From NCBI GenBank assembly GCA_025359205.1, contig JANYHD010000043.1, positions 1 to 41,618 of the forward strand: a stretch of 41,618 bases of DNA. Reading direction: 5' to 3'. This document shows, piece after piece, positions 17,589-30,833 of this stretch. The notes beneath the pieces were generated by a model. The model saw only the letters and a program-made list of their open reading frames with translations. It did not search any database and had not been told where the DNA came from. A program made the position numbers and the translations under genes. Position 1 is the first letter of the stretch. Every line of letters begins with the position of its first letter. The DNA is from Gammaproteobacteria bacterium. GTDB lineage: Bacteria > Pseudomonadota > Gammaproteobacteria > Steroidobacterales > Steroidobacteraceae.

Positions 17589-18273
17589 CGCCACTCCTGC
17601 CCAGCAGCGCCGGGTCATAGCGATTGTCGTGACGGATCACACGCGGCACGAGCGTGCGCGACTCGATGCTTACCGGTTCGTAGACGACGCGCTTGAGGGC
17701 CGGGTCGTAGCGCACCTCGACGTTGCCGATCAGCGGAAAATCCTTGCGGAAGGGATGGCCAATGAAGCCGTAGTCCGTGAGCAATCGTCGCAGATCAGGG
17801 TGCCCCCGAAAAAGAATCCCGAACAGGTCATAGGCTTCGCGCTCGAACCAGGCGGCGCTCGCCCAGATGCCGGTGACCGAATCTACGGCCGGGTCTTCGC
17901 CCTGTTCGCACCAGGCGCGCAGCCGCAGCCGCCGATTGTGCGTAAGCGACAGCAGCTGGTAGGCGACCGCGTAGCGACGATCGCCGCGCAGCGGATGTAC
18001 CGCGGAGCAGTCGACCCCGCGGCTGAAGCCGGTGCCCGTGGCCTGCTCGGCCTGCCACTCGGTGCGCCCAAAATCGAGATAATCAACGCCGGCCACGTCG
18101 ATCAGCATCGCAAACTGCAGCGTAGGCGCATCACGCAGCAGTTGCACGATGGCCAGCAGGTCGGCGCTGGCAACTTCGGCCGTGATTTCATCGGCGCCCG
18201 AAACGTGCAGCGCGAGCCGCTCGCCGCAGACCGCGCGCAGCTCGTTCGCCAGGGTGTCGCTGGCGGCGCTCAT
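17581..18273 (-). CDS. nuoC: NADH-quinone oxidoreductase subunit C, 30-kDa
   Basis: A 230-aa peripheral subunit. The family signature around [29 protein letters not shown] and HPFRKDFPL is present at about 140-180, and the N-terminal half is less conserved as is usual. It starts immediately after the nuoB stop and overlaps the GTG start of nuoD by 8 nt. Confidence 0.95.
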   Translation of the reverse strand: MSAASDTLANELRAVCGERLALHVSGADEITAEVASADLLAIVQLLRDAPTLQFAMLIDVAGVDYLDFGRTEWQAEQATGTGFSRGVDCSAVHPLRGDRRYAVAYQLLSLTHNRRLRLRAWCEQGEDPAVDSVTGIWASAAWFEREAYDLFGILFRGHPDLRRLLTDYGFIGHPFRKDFPLIGNVEVRYDPALKRVVYEPVSIESRTLVPRVIRHDNRYDPALLGRSGGG

Positions 18274-18798
18274 TCAGGCCGCCGCGGCCGCGCCGCCGTA
18301 ACGATCGATCTTGCGCTGCAGCTGGATGATGCCGTACAGCAGCGCTTCCGCCGTGGGCGGGCAGCCGGGCACGTAAACGTCGACTGGGACGATGCGGTCA
18401 CAGCCGCGCACCACCGCATAGGAATAATGATAGTAGCCGCCGCCGTTGGCGCAGGAGCCCATGGAAATTACCCAGCGCGGCTCGGGCATCTGGTCATAGA
18501 CCCGGCGCAATGCCGGCGCCATCTTGTTCACGAGGGTACCGGCCACGATCATGACGTCGGACTGCCGCGGGCTGGGCCGGAAGACGACGCCGAAGCGGTC
18601 GAGGTCGTAGCGCGAGGCGCCGGCATGCATCATTTCCACCGCACAGCAGGCCAGGCCGAAGGTCATGGGCCAGAGCGACCCGGTGCGTGCCCAGCTCACC
18701 AGGCTGTCGAGCTGCGTGGTCATGAAACCCCGCTGGGCAAAGCCCTCGGCACCGCCTACCGCGGCGAGGACCGGGTCGGCTTCCGCTGTCAGTCCCAT
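18274..18798 (-). CDS. nuoB: NADH-quinone oxidoreductase subunit B, cluster N2
   Basis: A 174-aa subunit holding the terminal [4Fe-4S] cluster N2 that reduces quinone. The ligands are the tandem Cys51-Cys52, Cys116 (MGSCANGGG) and Cys146 (VPGCPPT). ATG at 18798 was chosen because the [11 protein letters not shown] start fits the family. It overlaps the nuoA end by 10 nt, with a G-rich ribosome site upstream. The frame remains open to 18819. Confidence 0.95.
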   Translation of the reverse strand: MGLTAEADPVLAAVGGAEGFAQRGFMTTQLDSLVSWARTGSLWPMTFGLACCAVEMMHAGASRYDLDRFGVVFRPSPRQSDVMIVAGTLVNKMAPALRRVYDQMPEPRWVISMGSCANGGGYYHYSYAVVRGCDRIVPVDVYVPGCPPTAEALLYGIIQLQRKIDRYGGAAAAA

Positions 18799-19157
18799 TC
18801 CAGGGCCCCTTTTTTCCATTCATAGACGAAGCCGACCACCAGCACCGCCAGGAACACGCCCATCACGCCGAGGCCAAAGCGGCCAGTTGACCCGAGCGAG
18901 ACCGCCCAGGGAAACAGGAACGCGATCTCCAGGTCGAAGACGATGAAGAGTATCGCCACCAGGTAATAGCGCACGTCGAAACGGGCGCGTGTGTCTTCGA
19001 AGGCATCGAAGCCGCATTCATAGGCCGAGATCTTATCGGCGTCGCCGTGCTTGCGCGTCCCGAGGCGCCCGAACAGGGCGCCCAATCCGAGCAGGACCGC
19101 AGCCAGCAACGTGGCCAGCGCCAGGAATATCAGCACCGGAAGATAATTTTCGAGCAT
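18789..19157 (-). CDS. nuoA: NADH-quinone oxidoreductase subunit A
   Basis: A 122-aa three-helix membrane subunit at the junction of the two arms. The [36 protein letters not shown] segment carries the conserved loop and membrane acidic residues. It is the first gene of the 14-gene nuo cluster. AGGTGG before the ATG is the likely ribosome site. Only about 18 nt separate its start from the upstream terminator. Confidence 0.95.
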   Translation of the reverse strand: MLENYLPVLIFLALATLLAAVLLGLGALFGRLGTRKHGDADKISAYECGFDAFEDTRARFDVRYYLVAILFIVFDLEIAFLFPWAVSLGSTGRFGLGVMGVFLAVLVVGFVYEWKKGALEWD

Positions 19158-19175
19158 CCCGATCCACCTGGTGTC

Positions 19176-19204
19176 AAAAAGGGCGGACAGTTTCCCATCC
19201 GCCC
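19176..19204 (-). terminator. Intrinsic terminator between tRNA-Leu and nuoA
   Basis: On the minus strand GGGCGGA (19204-19198) pairs with TCCGCCC (19187-19181) around a 10-nt loop and is followed by five T (19180-19176). It ends the tpiA-secG-tRNA-Leu transcript. No promoter fits between it and nuoA, so it may act as a leaky or regulated terminator for nuo. Confidence 0.85.
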
Positions 19205-19235
19205 CCGGTAAGCCGCAGCAATTCTACGAGAGAAT

Positions 19236-19320
19236 TGGTGCCGACGGGGAGATTCGAACTCCCACACCTTGCGGCGCTAGCCCCTCAAGCTAGTGTGTCT
19301 ACCAGTTCCACCACGTCGGC
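19236..19320 (-). tRNA. tRNA-Leu (GAG), CCA encoded
   Basis: An 85-nt cloverleaf with a long variable arm typical of class II tRNAs. The acceptor pairs are GCCGACG/CGTCGGC and the CCA is encoded. The anticodon stem CTAGC/GCTAG encloses TTGAGGG, giving anticodon GAG, which reads CUC and CUU. It begins 9 nt after the secG stop, so it must be cut from a common secG transcript. A small inverted repeat AATTCT/AGAATT flanks its 3' end. Confidence 0.95.
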
Positions 19321-19329
19321 AAGATTCGA

Positions 19330-19746
19330 TTATCGCGCCGGGCTGGCGGGAGCCGGATTCGCGGGCGCCGCCTGCTTCGCCGGGGCGCTCGAGGTCGGGC
19401 TCGCAGGAGCAGTCGGGGCCGGCGTGGCTAGTGCCGGTGCGGACTGGGCCGGCGTGGCCTGGGCCGGCGCCTGCTGCTTCATGCGGTCGAGCACGCTGGT
19501 TGGAGCAACCACGGTGCGCGAACCCACATAGGTCAGCGACAGGCTGGTAATCATGAAGACACCCGCCAGGATCGCCGTGGCCCGCGAAAGCGCCGTGCCC
19601 GCGCCGCGGGCACCAAACACCGTGCCCGACGCCCCAGCGCCAAAGCCGGCACCCGCCTCGGCACCCTTGCCCCGCTGCATGAGCACGAGCGCAATGATGC
19701 AAAAGGCCGAGATGAAGTGAATGATCATCAACGTGGTGTGCAACAT
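19330..19746 (-). CDS. secG: Protein translocase subunit SecG
   Basis: A 138-aa protein. SecG is the small partner of SecYE in the Sec translocon. Two transmembrane helices (about 5-22 and 55-75) flank the conserved cytoplasmic loop VLMQRGKGAEAGAGFGAGASGTVFG. The C-terminal tail is long and built almost only of Ala, Pro, Ser and Thr with imperfect repeats; E. coli SecG has 110 residues. ATG at 19746 gives a standard start. A TTG at 19758 overlapping the tpiA stop is possible but has no ribosome site. It follows tpiA directly and precedes tRNA-Leu. Confidence 0.92.
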   Translation of the reverse strand: MLHTTLMIIHFISAFCIIALVLMQRGKGAEAGAGFGAGASGTVFGARGAGTALSRATAILAGVFMITSLSLTYVGSRTVVAPTSVLDRMKQQAPAQATPAQSAPALATPAPTAPASPTSSAPAKQAAPANPAPASPAR

Positions 19747-19754
19747 GGTGTGTA

Positions 19755-20519
19755 TCAACTCTGGCTGAGGCTCACGGCCGCAGCAACGATAGCCAGGAAT
19801 TCGTGCGCCTTGAGCGACGCGCCGCCGATCAGGCCACCGTCGACGTCGGGCATCGCAAAGATGTCCCGGGCGTTACCCGCCTTGACGCTGCCGCCATAAA
19901 GGATACGGAGCCCGGCGGCAATTTTAGCATCCTCATTGGCCACGCGCTGGCGTATGAAGGCGTGCACTTCCTGGGCCTGCTCGGGGGTAGCGGTGCGGCC
20001 CGTGCCAATGGCCCAGACCGGTTCGTATGCGATGACCGCGCCGGCCAGCGAGGCGACGCCTGAGAGCTGCAGGACCGCATCGAGCTGCGTACCCACCACC
20101 TCGCTGGTGCGCGCGGCCTCGCGCTCGACGAGCTGCTCGCCGACGCAAAAGATAGGGGTCAGGCCACCGCTGCGCGCCGCGGCGAACTTGCGCGCCACCA
20201 GTGCATTGCTGTCGCCATAAAGCGCGCGCCGCTCGGAATGACCGACCAGCGTGTACTGGCAGCCGACGTCCACGAGCATGGCTGCAGATACTTCGCCCGT
20301 GTAGGCCCCCACCGCTTCAGCGCATACGTCCTGGGCGCCGAGGACGACGGCGCCACCGCGCAGCATCCGCCAGGCATCGTGCAGGTACACAAAGGGCGGG
20401 CAGATGAGGCAAGTCACCTGCTCGGATGTCGCACCGGCAACCACGGCTTCGATCAGGAACGCGTTTTCGGCACGCGCTCCGTGCATCTTCCAGTTGCCGG
20501 CTACTATCTTGCGTCGCAT
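19755..20519 (-). CDS. tpiA: Triosephosphate isomerase
   Basis: A 254-aa TIM-barrel enzyme of glycolysis and gluconeogenesis interconverting dihydroxyacetone phosphate and glyceraldehyde 3-phosphate. Active-site residues are visible: Asn9 and Lys11 (GNWKMH), His94 (LVGHSERR), Glu166 (AYEPVWAIGTG), and the phosphate-binding YGGSV and GGLIGGASL loops. Length is normal. It is transcribed with secG; a promoter is proposed about 35 nt upstream. Confidence 0.97.
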   Translation of the reverse strand: MRRKIVAGNWKMHGARAENAFLIEAVVAGATSEQVTCLICPPFVYLHDAWRMLRGGAVVLGAQDVCAEAVGAYTGEVSAAMLVDVGCQYTLVGHSERRALYGDSNALVARKFAAARSGGLTPIFCVGEQLVEREAARTSEVVGTQLDAVLQLSGVASLAGAVIAYEPVWAIGTGRTATPEQAQEVHAFIRQRVANEDAKIAAGLRILYGGSVKAGNARDIFAMPDVDGGLIGGASLKAHEFLAIVAAAVSLSQS

Positions 20520-20558
20520 GGGGCGGGATCAGGTGCCTGGGTCATTTAAGGGCGCGCG

Positions 20559-20587
20559 ATCATAGCCATGCATCCCCGTCCGCGCAA
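20559..20587 (-). promoter_or_regulatory. Promoter of tpiA-secG-tRNA-Leu
   Basis: On the minus strand TTGCGC (20587-20582), a 17-bp spacer and TATGAT (20564-20559) make a sigma-70-like promoter in the 100-bp gap between glmM and tpiA. The same gap contains a GC-rich imperfect stem near 20580-20620 that could end glmM transcription, but no T tract follows it. Confidence 0.5.
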
Positions 20588-20619
20588 TGCGGGCTATCCC
20601 ACCCACCCCGGGACAGGCC

Positions 20620-21954
20620 CTAGGCGCCTACTGCCCTGACGGCCTCGGCCAGCCGCTCGGCGCAGGAGCGCGCCAGGGATTCCTCGCGGGCCTCCACCAT
20701 GACGCGGATCAGGGCCTCGGTGCCCGAGGGCCGCAGCACGATTCGCCCGCGGTCGCCGAGCTGCTTTTCCAGCGTCGCCAGTAGCGAGCTGATGGCGGGC
20801 ACGCCGGCCGGATCGTAGCGCCGCGCAATGGGCACATTGAGCATCACCTGGGGCAGCCGGCTCATGCCCGCGGCCAGCTCCGCCAGCGACTTGCCGCTCT
20901 GCCGCATGACTGCCAGCACCTGCAGGGCGCTGACCAAGCCGTCGCCGGTGGTGGTGCGATCGAGGCACAGGATATGCCCCGAGGTCTCCCCGCCCAGCAC
21001 GCTGCCGGTCTCGCGCATCCGCGCCAATACGTACCGATCGCCCACCGCGGCGCGCTCGAAGGCGATGCCCCGCTCGCGCAGCGCGATTTCTAGTCCCAGG
21101 TTGCTCATCAGCGTGCCGATCACGGGGCCGTGCAGCGTCCCCTGTGCCTGCCGCGCGCAGGCGATGATGTAAAGCAGCTGGTCGCCGTCGACGACGCGCC
21201 CGAGGTGATCGACCAACAGCACGCGATCGCCGTCGCCGTCGAGTGCGATGCCAACCTGGGCGTTCACGCCAGGAACGGTGAGCTGCAGCAGCTCCGGCGC
21301 GGTCGAACCGCAGCCAATATTGATATTTCGGCCGTTGGGGGAAGAGCCGATCGGCACGATGTCCGCGCCCAGGTCCGCCAGCGTGCGCGGCGCCACCTTG
21401 TAGGCCGCGCCGTTGGCGCAATCGACCACGATCTTGAGGCCCACCAGATCCATGCCCTCGGGCAGGGTGCTGCGGCAGAACTGCTGGTACTGCACGCGCG
21501 TGTTGTCAACCCGCCGCGCGCGACCGAGTTCACCCGAAGCGCGCGTGAGCGGTGCGACGGCCAACTGCGCCTCGATCTGCTCTTCCAGTTCATCCGACAG
21601 CTTGCCGCCGCTATGGTCGAAGAACTTGATGCCGTTGTCCTCGAACGGGTTGTGCGAGGCGCTGATGACCACGCCGAAATTGCACTTCAGGCGCCGCGTC
21701 ATGTAGGCAATGCCCGGGGTGGGCAGCGGGCCCATCATCATGACGTTCACGCCCGCGGCCACGAACCCGGCCTCGAGGGCCGCCTCGAACATGTAGCCTG
21801 ACACCCGCGTGTCCTTACCGATGAGCACCGTGCCGCCCTGGGGCGCCAGCACCCTGCCTGCGGCGCTTGCGAGCCGCAGCGCGAAGTCCACGGTCATCGG
21901 ATGCTCGCCGACGCGCCCGCGGATGCCATCGGTGCCGAAATAAACTCTAGCCAC
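20620..21954 (-). CDS. glmM: Phosphoglucosamine mutase
   Basis: A 444-aa enzyme converting glucosamine 6-phosphate to glucosamine 1-phosphate for UDP-GlcNAc, peptidoglycan and LPS synthesis. Four-domain alpha-D-phosphohexomutase architecture: the active-site phosphoserine is Ser100 in ISASHNP, the Mg-binding loop DGDGDR is at 239-244, the sugar loop is GGETSGH, and the phosphate-binding RPSGTE lies near the C-terminus. Length equals that of E. coli GlmM (445). It starts 4 nt after folP, in the ftsH-folP-glmM arrangement seen in gammaproteobacteria. Confidence 0.97.
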   Translation of the reverse strand: MARVYFGTDGIRGRVGEHPMTVDFALRLASAAGRVLAPQGGTVLIGKDTRVSGYMFEAALEAGFVAAGVNVMMMGPLPTPGIAYMTRRLKCNFGVVISASHNPFEDNGIKFFDHSGGKLSDELEEQIEAQLAVAPLTRASGELGRARRVDNTRVQYQQFCRSTLPEGMDLVGLKIVVDCANGAAYKVAPRTLADLGADIVPIGSSPNGRNINIGCGSTAPELLQLTVPGVNAQVGIALDGDGDRVLLVDHLGRVVDGDQLLYIIACARQAQGTLHGPVIGTLMSNLGLEIALRERGIAFERAAVGDRYVLARMRETGSVLGGETSGHILCLDRTTTGDGLVSALQVLAVMRQSGKSLAELAAGMSRLPQVMLNVPIARRYDPAGVPAISSLLATLEKQLGDRGRIVLRPSGTEALIRVMVEAREESLARSCAERLAEAVRAVGA

Positions 21955-21958
21955 TGCC

Positions 21959-22735
21959 CTACCTCTTCAATGCCGCGGCCACGCGCACCGCATCGACCGT
22001 GGCGGCCACGTCGTGTGCGCGGATGATCGTGGCGCCATTGAGCGCCGCGACGGTCGCCAGTGCAATACTACCCGCCAGCCGTGCGCCGCTGTCGCGCCCG
22101 GTGAGGGTCTTGAGCAGCGACTTGCGCGACAGCCCCACCAGCAACGGTCGATCGAGCTCCAGCAGTTCGCCCAGGTTCCGCAGCAGCTCCAGGTTGTGTT
22201 GCGCTAGCTTGCCGAAGCCGAAGCCGGGGTCGACGCACAGGCGTATGGGCTCGATACCCGCATCCTGGCAGGCCGCGAGCCGCGCGGCCAGGAAGCCGCG
22301 CACCTCGCCGACGACATCGGCGTAGTTCACCAACAGCTGCATATTTTCTGGCTGACCGTGCATGTGCATCAGGCAGGCTGCGGCCCCAGTGCGCGCCACG
22401 GCGGCCAGTGCGCCGCGGCCCTGCAACGCGCGCACGTCGTTGATGATCGCGGCGCCCTCGGCGACGGCCTGTTCGATGACCTCGGGGCGGCTGGTGTCGA
22501 CGGACACGACAATGGCGCCCTCGCGCGCCAGCGCTCGCACCACGGGTATCACCCGGCGCAGCTCTTCATCCGCAGGCACGGGTGCGGCCCCCGGCCGCGT
22601 GGATTCGCCCCCCACGTCGATGATCGCTGCGCCCTCGCCAATCATGGCCTGCGCGCGCTCGAGGGCACGCTGCGGATCGAGGTACGACCCGCCATCGCTG
22701 AAGGAATCCGGCGTGACGTTGAGCACGCCCATCAC
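21959..22735 (-). CDS. folP: Dihydropteroate synthase
   Basis: Dihydropteroate synthase condenses 4-aminobenzoate with hydroxymethyl-dihydropterin diphosphate in folate synthesis and is the sulfonamide target. The VMGVLNVTPDSFSDGG motif, GGESTRPGA, the IINDV strand, DPGFGFGK and GLSRKS are all present. The first standard start codon is GTG at 22735, giving 258 aa, but that removes the expected first strand. The frame stays open and protein-like (…RRLALRHARGTLLLTEPIV) back to a CTG at 22810 that overlaps the ftsH stop. From there the protein would have 283 aa, close to the 282 of E. coli. A CTG start or an unrecognised start is therefore likely. Confidence 0.93.
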   Translation of the reverse strand: MMGVLNVTPDSFSDGGSYLDPQRALERAQAMIGEGAAIIDVGGESTRPGAAPVPADEELRRVIPVVRALAREGAIVVSVDTSRPEVIEQAVAEGAAIINDVRALQGRGALAAVARTGAAACLMHMHGQPENMQLLVNYADVVGEVRGFLAARLAACQDAGIEPIRLCVDPGFGFGKLAQHNLELLRNLGELLELDRPLLVGLSRKSLLKTLTGRDSGARLAGSIALATVAALNGATIIRAHDVAATVDAVRVAAALKR

Positions 22736-22806
22736 GATGGGCTCCGTGAGGAGCAGCGTGCCGCGCGCGTGCCGCAGCGCCAGGCGCCGCGGAGTGGTGC
22801 CGCTGT

Positions 22807-24732
<1,926 letters not shown>

Positions 24733-24756
24733 GTTCCAGGCTCCATTGAGTTCACG

Positions 24757-25384
24757 CTACACCAATCGCAGGCCGCTCGCCAGCAAGTAGATCTCGGCGC
24801 TCCGCGCGCGGGAAGCGGCCGGATTCAGGAAGCGCACGGTCCTGAATTGACGGCGCGCGGCCGCGGTCAGTTCCTGGAAACCAGGCCCCCTGGAAGACCT
24901 TGATGAGGGCACCGCCGCCGGGTTTCAATGCCTTGCCGGCCAGCTCGAGCGCGAGCTCGGCGAGGCATATGGCCCGGGGCTGGTCGATGACGTCCATTCC
25001 GCTCAGGTTGGGCGCCATGTCGGATAGCAACACGTCCACGCCCCGCTCTCCCGCCAGCGCCAGCAGTTGCCCGAATACGGCCTCTTCGCGGAAGTCACCC
25101 TGCACGAACTCCACGCCAGCCAGGGCGTCCATGGGCAGGATGTCGCTCGCGATGACCTTCCCCTGCGGCTTCACCTTCGCCCTTGCGTACTGGCTCCAGG
25201 CGCCGGGCGCTGCACCAAGATCGAGCACCACCTGCCCGCGCCGCAACAAATGCTCCTTTTTGTCGGCCTCCTCCAGCTTGAACACGGCCCGGGATCGCCA
25301 GCCCTCGGCCTGGGCGCGCTTCACGTAGGGATCCGAAAAATGTTCCTGCAGCCAGCGGCTGCTGCTCTGCGTGCGGCGGGTCAT
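24757..25384 (-). pseudogene. rlmE: rlmE, 23S rRNA 2'-O-methyltransferase, frameshifted in a 5-base run
   Basis: RlmE methylates U2552 of 23S rRNA using S-adenosylmethionine. Residues 1-165 are normal: the entry VFKLEEADKK, SAM motif DLGAAPGAWSQ, DMAPNLSG and LIKVFQG, with catalytic Lys, Asp and Lys. After VFQG the frame becomes an arginine-rich tail ending at 24752. Removing one base of the five-C plus-strand run at 24886-24890 restores FQELTAAARRQFRTVRFLN and ASRARSAEIYLLASG, ending at TAG 24757-24759, with the last catalytic Glu. It is either a sequencing or assembly slip in a homopolymer or a true mutation. The start at 25384 was chosen from the family; the frame stays open to 25405. Confidence 0.88.
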
Positions 25385-25398
25385 GGATAATGGCCGCC

Positions 25399-25704
25399 AT
25401 GGCACTGACCGAAAAACAGCTGCGGTTCCTGCGCGGCAAGGCCCATGCGCTCCGCCCCGTGGTCATGCTGGGCAACAAGGGACTGACCGACAACGTGGTC
25501 GCCGAAACCCGCCAGGCGCTGCGCGATCACGAGCTGATCAAGGTGCGGGTGCGCGCGGCGGACCGCGCGGGGCGCGATGCCGCGCTGGTGGAACTGGTGG
25601 CGCGTACCGACTGCTCCCTGGTCACGCGCATCGGCCACGTGGCCGTGCTGTACCGTGCCGCGGCGCCCATGCCGAAGCTGGTGCTGCCGGACGCTCAGGT
25701 GTAG
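25399..25704 (+). CDS. yhbY: CRM-domain RNA-binding protein YhbY
   Basis: A 101-aa protein with the CRM fold: [32 protein letters not shown] contains the conserved GNKGLT RNA-binding loop, followed by a HELIKVRV strand and a VLYR strand. YhbY associates with pre-50S ribosomal particles. ATG at 25399 aligns with the E. coli start; an ATG at 25390 would add three residues. It is divergent from rlmE, also a 50S-maturation gene. Its 3' end overlaps the greA end by 10 bp. Confidence 0.9.
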   Translation: MALTEKQLRFLRGKAHALRPVVMLGNKGLTDNVVAETRQALRDHELIKVRVRAADRAGRDAALVELVARTDCSLVTRIGHVAVLYRAAAPMPKLVLPDAQV

Positions 25705-26167
25705 CGCACCGCGATGATTTCGTAGCTGCGGGTGCGGCCGGGCGCTGCCACTTCGACTACGTCGCCGACGATCTTGGCAATCAGCGCGCGCGCAATCGGC
25801 GAACCGACGGAAATGCGTCCGGCGCGGATGTCGGCTTCGTCCTCGCCGACGATCTGGTAGCTCACCACGGTGCGCTCGTCCTGGTCCTCAAGCTCGACCG
25901 TGGCGCCAAACACCACCCGATCGCTGACCGCGAGCTGCGCCACGTCAATCACTTCCGCGGCCGCGAGCCGGGATTCGATCTCCATGATGCGCCCTTCGAT
26001 GAAGCCCTGCTGTTCGCGCGCCGCGTGATACTCGGCGTTTTCCGACAGGTCGCCGTGCGCACGCGCCTCGGCAATCGCCTTGATGACGCGCGGCCGCGCC
26101 TCGGACTTGAGCTGTTTGAGCTCGATGCGCAGCAGTTCCGCGCCGCGCAGCGTCATGGGCGAACGCT

Positions 26168-26171
<4 letters not shown>
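25695..26171 (-). CDS. greA: Transcription elongation factor GreA
   Basis: A 158-aa protein, exactly the E. coli length. GreA enters the RNA polymerase secondary channel and stimulates cleavage of backtracked RNA. The N-terminal coiled coil contains the acidic tip [18 protein letters not shown], and the C-terminal FKBP-like domain has the [10 protein letters not shown]-type motif ([10 protein letters not shown]). The ATG at 26171 overlaps the carB stop (ATGA) and matches the family's MTLRGAE start; frame sequence further upstream lies in carB. Confidence 0.96.
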
Positions 26172-29406
<3,235 letters not shown>

Positions 29407-29407
<1 letters not shown>

Positions 29408-30591
29408 TAGCCCTCGGCCGCCTGCTTGCGGGACGCCGAACGCAGCGCGCGCAGCTGCGACTGCAGCCGCCGCAGCATCAGCTGCGTAAAGGTCTCGAAC
29501 AGCGGCGAAACATCGTGCGGTCCCGGGCTCGCCTCGGGGTGTCCCTGGAAGCTGAAGGCCGCGCGGTCGGTGCGCGCAATGCCTTGGAGACTGCCATCAA
29601 ACAGTGAACGGTGGGTAGGTTTGAGGTTTTCCGGGAGGCTCGATTCATCGACGGCGAAGCCGTGGTTCTGGCTGGTGATCAGCACCCGCCCAGTGGCCAG
29701 ATCCTGCACGGGGTGGTTTGCACCATGATGGCCGAATTTCATCTTCATCGTGCGCGCCCCGCTCGCGAGCGCCAACAGCTGGTGCCCCAGGCAGATGCCG
29801 AAGATCGGGATCTCGGTCGTCAGCAGTTCCGCGATGGCGCGGATCGCGTAGTCACAGGGCTCCGGGTCGCCCGGGCCATTGGACAGGAAGATGCCGTCAG
29901 GTTTGAGGGCGAGCACGTTGGCGGAGGTCGTCTGTGCCGGCACCACCGTGACGCGGCAGCCCTGGTCGGCCAGCAGCCGCAGGATATTGCGCTTGATGCC
30001 GTAGTCGTAGGCGATGACGTGCAGGCGTTGCTGCGCGCGTATGGTCGGTCGGTCGGTACCGCGGACAATGGCGCCGTCGTTCCATTGGTACGACTCTCGC
30101 GCCGTGACCACTTTAGCGAGATCCATGCCCTTGAGCCCGGGGAAGCGCTTAGCCGCGCGCACGGCCGCGGATTCGTCCAACTTCTCGCCAGTCATGATGC
30201 AGCCGGCCTGTGCGCCGCGCTCGCGCAAGTGCCGCGTCAGGCGGCGCGTATCGATGCCGGCGATCGCGACTACGCGCGCGCGTTGCAGGAAATCGGCGAG
30301 CGTGCCCTCGGCACGCCAGCTGCTGGCGATGATCGACAGATCGCGAATGACCAGACCTGCCGCCGCCACCTGCGCCGACTCCATGTCTTCTGGCGTGACG
30401 CCCGTGTTGCCGATGTGCGGCTGGGTGAAGGTGATGATCTGGCGGGAGTACGACGGGTCAGTGAGAATTTCCTGATAGCCCGTGATGGCGGTATTGAAAA
30501 CGACTTCGCCGGTGGTGTTGCCGCTGGCGCCGATGGACTGTCCGCGGAAGATGCTTCCGTCCGCGAGCGCCAGCACCGCTGGTGAGATCAC
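29407..30591 (-). CDS. carA: Carbamoyl-phosphate synthase small subunit
   Basis: A 394-aa class I glutamine amidotransferase that delivers ammonia to CarB. The N-terminal CPSase domain has [17 protein letters not shown], and the amidotransferase domain has the nucleophile Cys in [11 protein letters not shown] and the His-Glu pair in [13 protein letters not shown]. The start is GTG at 30591 with AGAGG upstream. It forms an operon with carB and greA. A strong promoter and a hairpin-bearing leader lie upstream. Confidence 0.97.
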
Positions 30592-30637
30592 TTAAGCCAT
30601 CCTCTTCGGTGCGACTCCGATTTTCGATGCGTATATG

Positions 30638-30680
30638 CACAAAGCGGGAGGAGTTCTTGTGGAACGCCCCCCGCCTTGTG
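30638..30680 (-). promoter_or_regulatory. Large hairpin in the carA leader
   Basis: The two 19-nt arms (30680-30662 and 30656-30638 on the minus strand) pair along their length apart from two G·T wobbles and one mismatch, with loop CACAA. It lies about 25 nt after the predicted start of transcription and about 47 nt before the carA GTG. No T tract follows, so it is not a simple terminator. It could regulate translation, stability or transcript elongation. Confidence 0.55.
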
Positions 30681-30712
30681 CGGACTAACCCGACAATCGG
30701 ATTACGCGCGAA

Positions 30713-30741
30713 ATTCTAAGGATCGGGCCTGCCCCTGTCCA
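30713..30741 (-). promoter_or_regulatory. Promoter of carA-carB-greA
   Basis: On the minus strand TGGACA (30741-30736), exactly 17 bp, then TAGAAT (30718-30713); each hexamer differs from the sigma-70 consensus at one position. It predicts a leader of about 115 nt for carA. An 8-bp inverted repeat (TTTTGGTC/GACCAAAA, 30758-30780) lies just upstream and could be an operator. Confidence 0.7.
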
Positions 30742-30776
30742 TGCGCCAATAAGCCCATTTTGGTCGAAAACAGACC

Positions 30777-30798
30777 AAAAAACACCTTTATAAAGATG
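30777..30798 (-). terminator. Intrinsic terminator after dapB
   Basis: On the minus strand CATCTT and AAGGTG (one T·G pair) flank TATA, and six T follow. It lies 36 nt past the dapB stop and separates the hrcA-grpE-dnaK-dnaJ-dapB group from carAB. Confidence 0.65.
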
Positions 30799-30833
30799 GA
30801 GTTAATGGGGAACTGGCTATGCGGTGCAGGAAT

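Noticed and set aside
30758-30780. Reading TTTTGGTC/GACCAAAA as a terminator
   Set aside because: On neither strand is the stem followed by a T tract; the six T nearby belong to the adjacent hairpin at 30783-30798.
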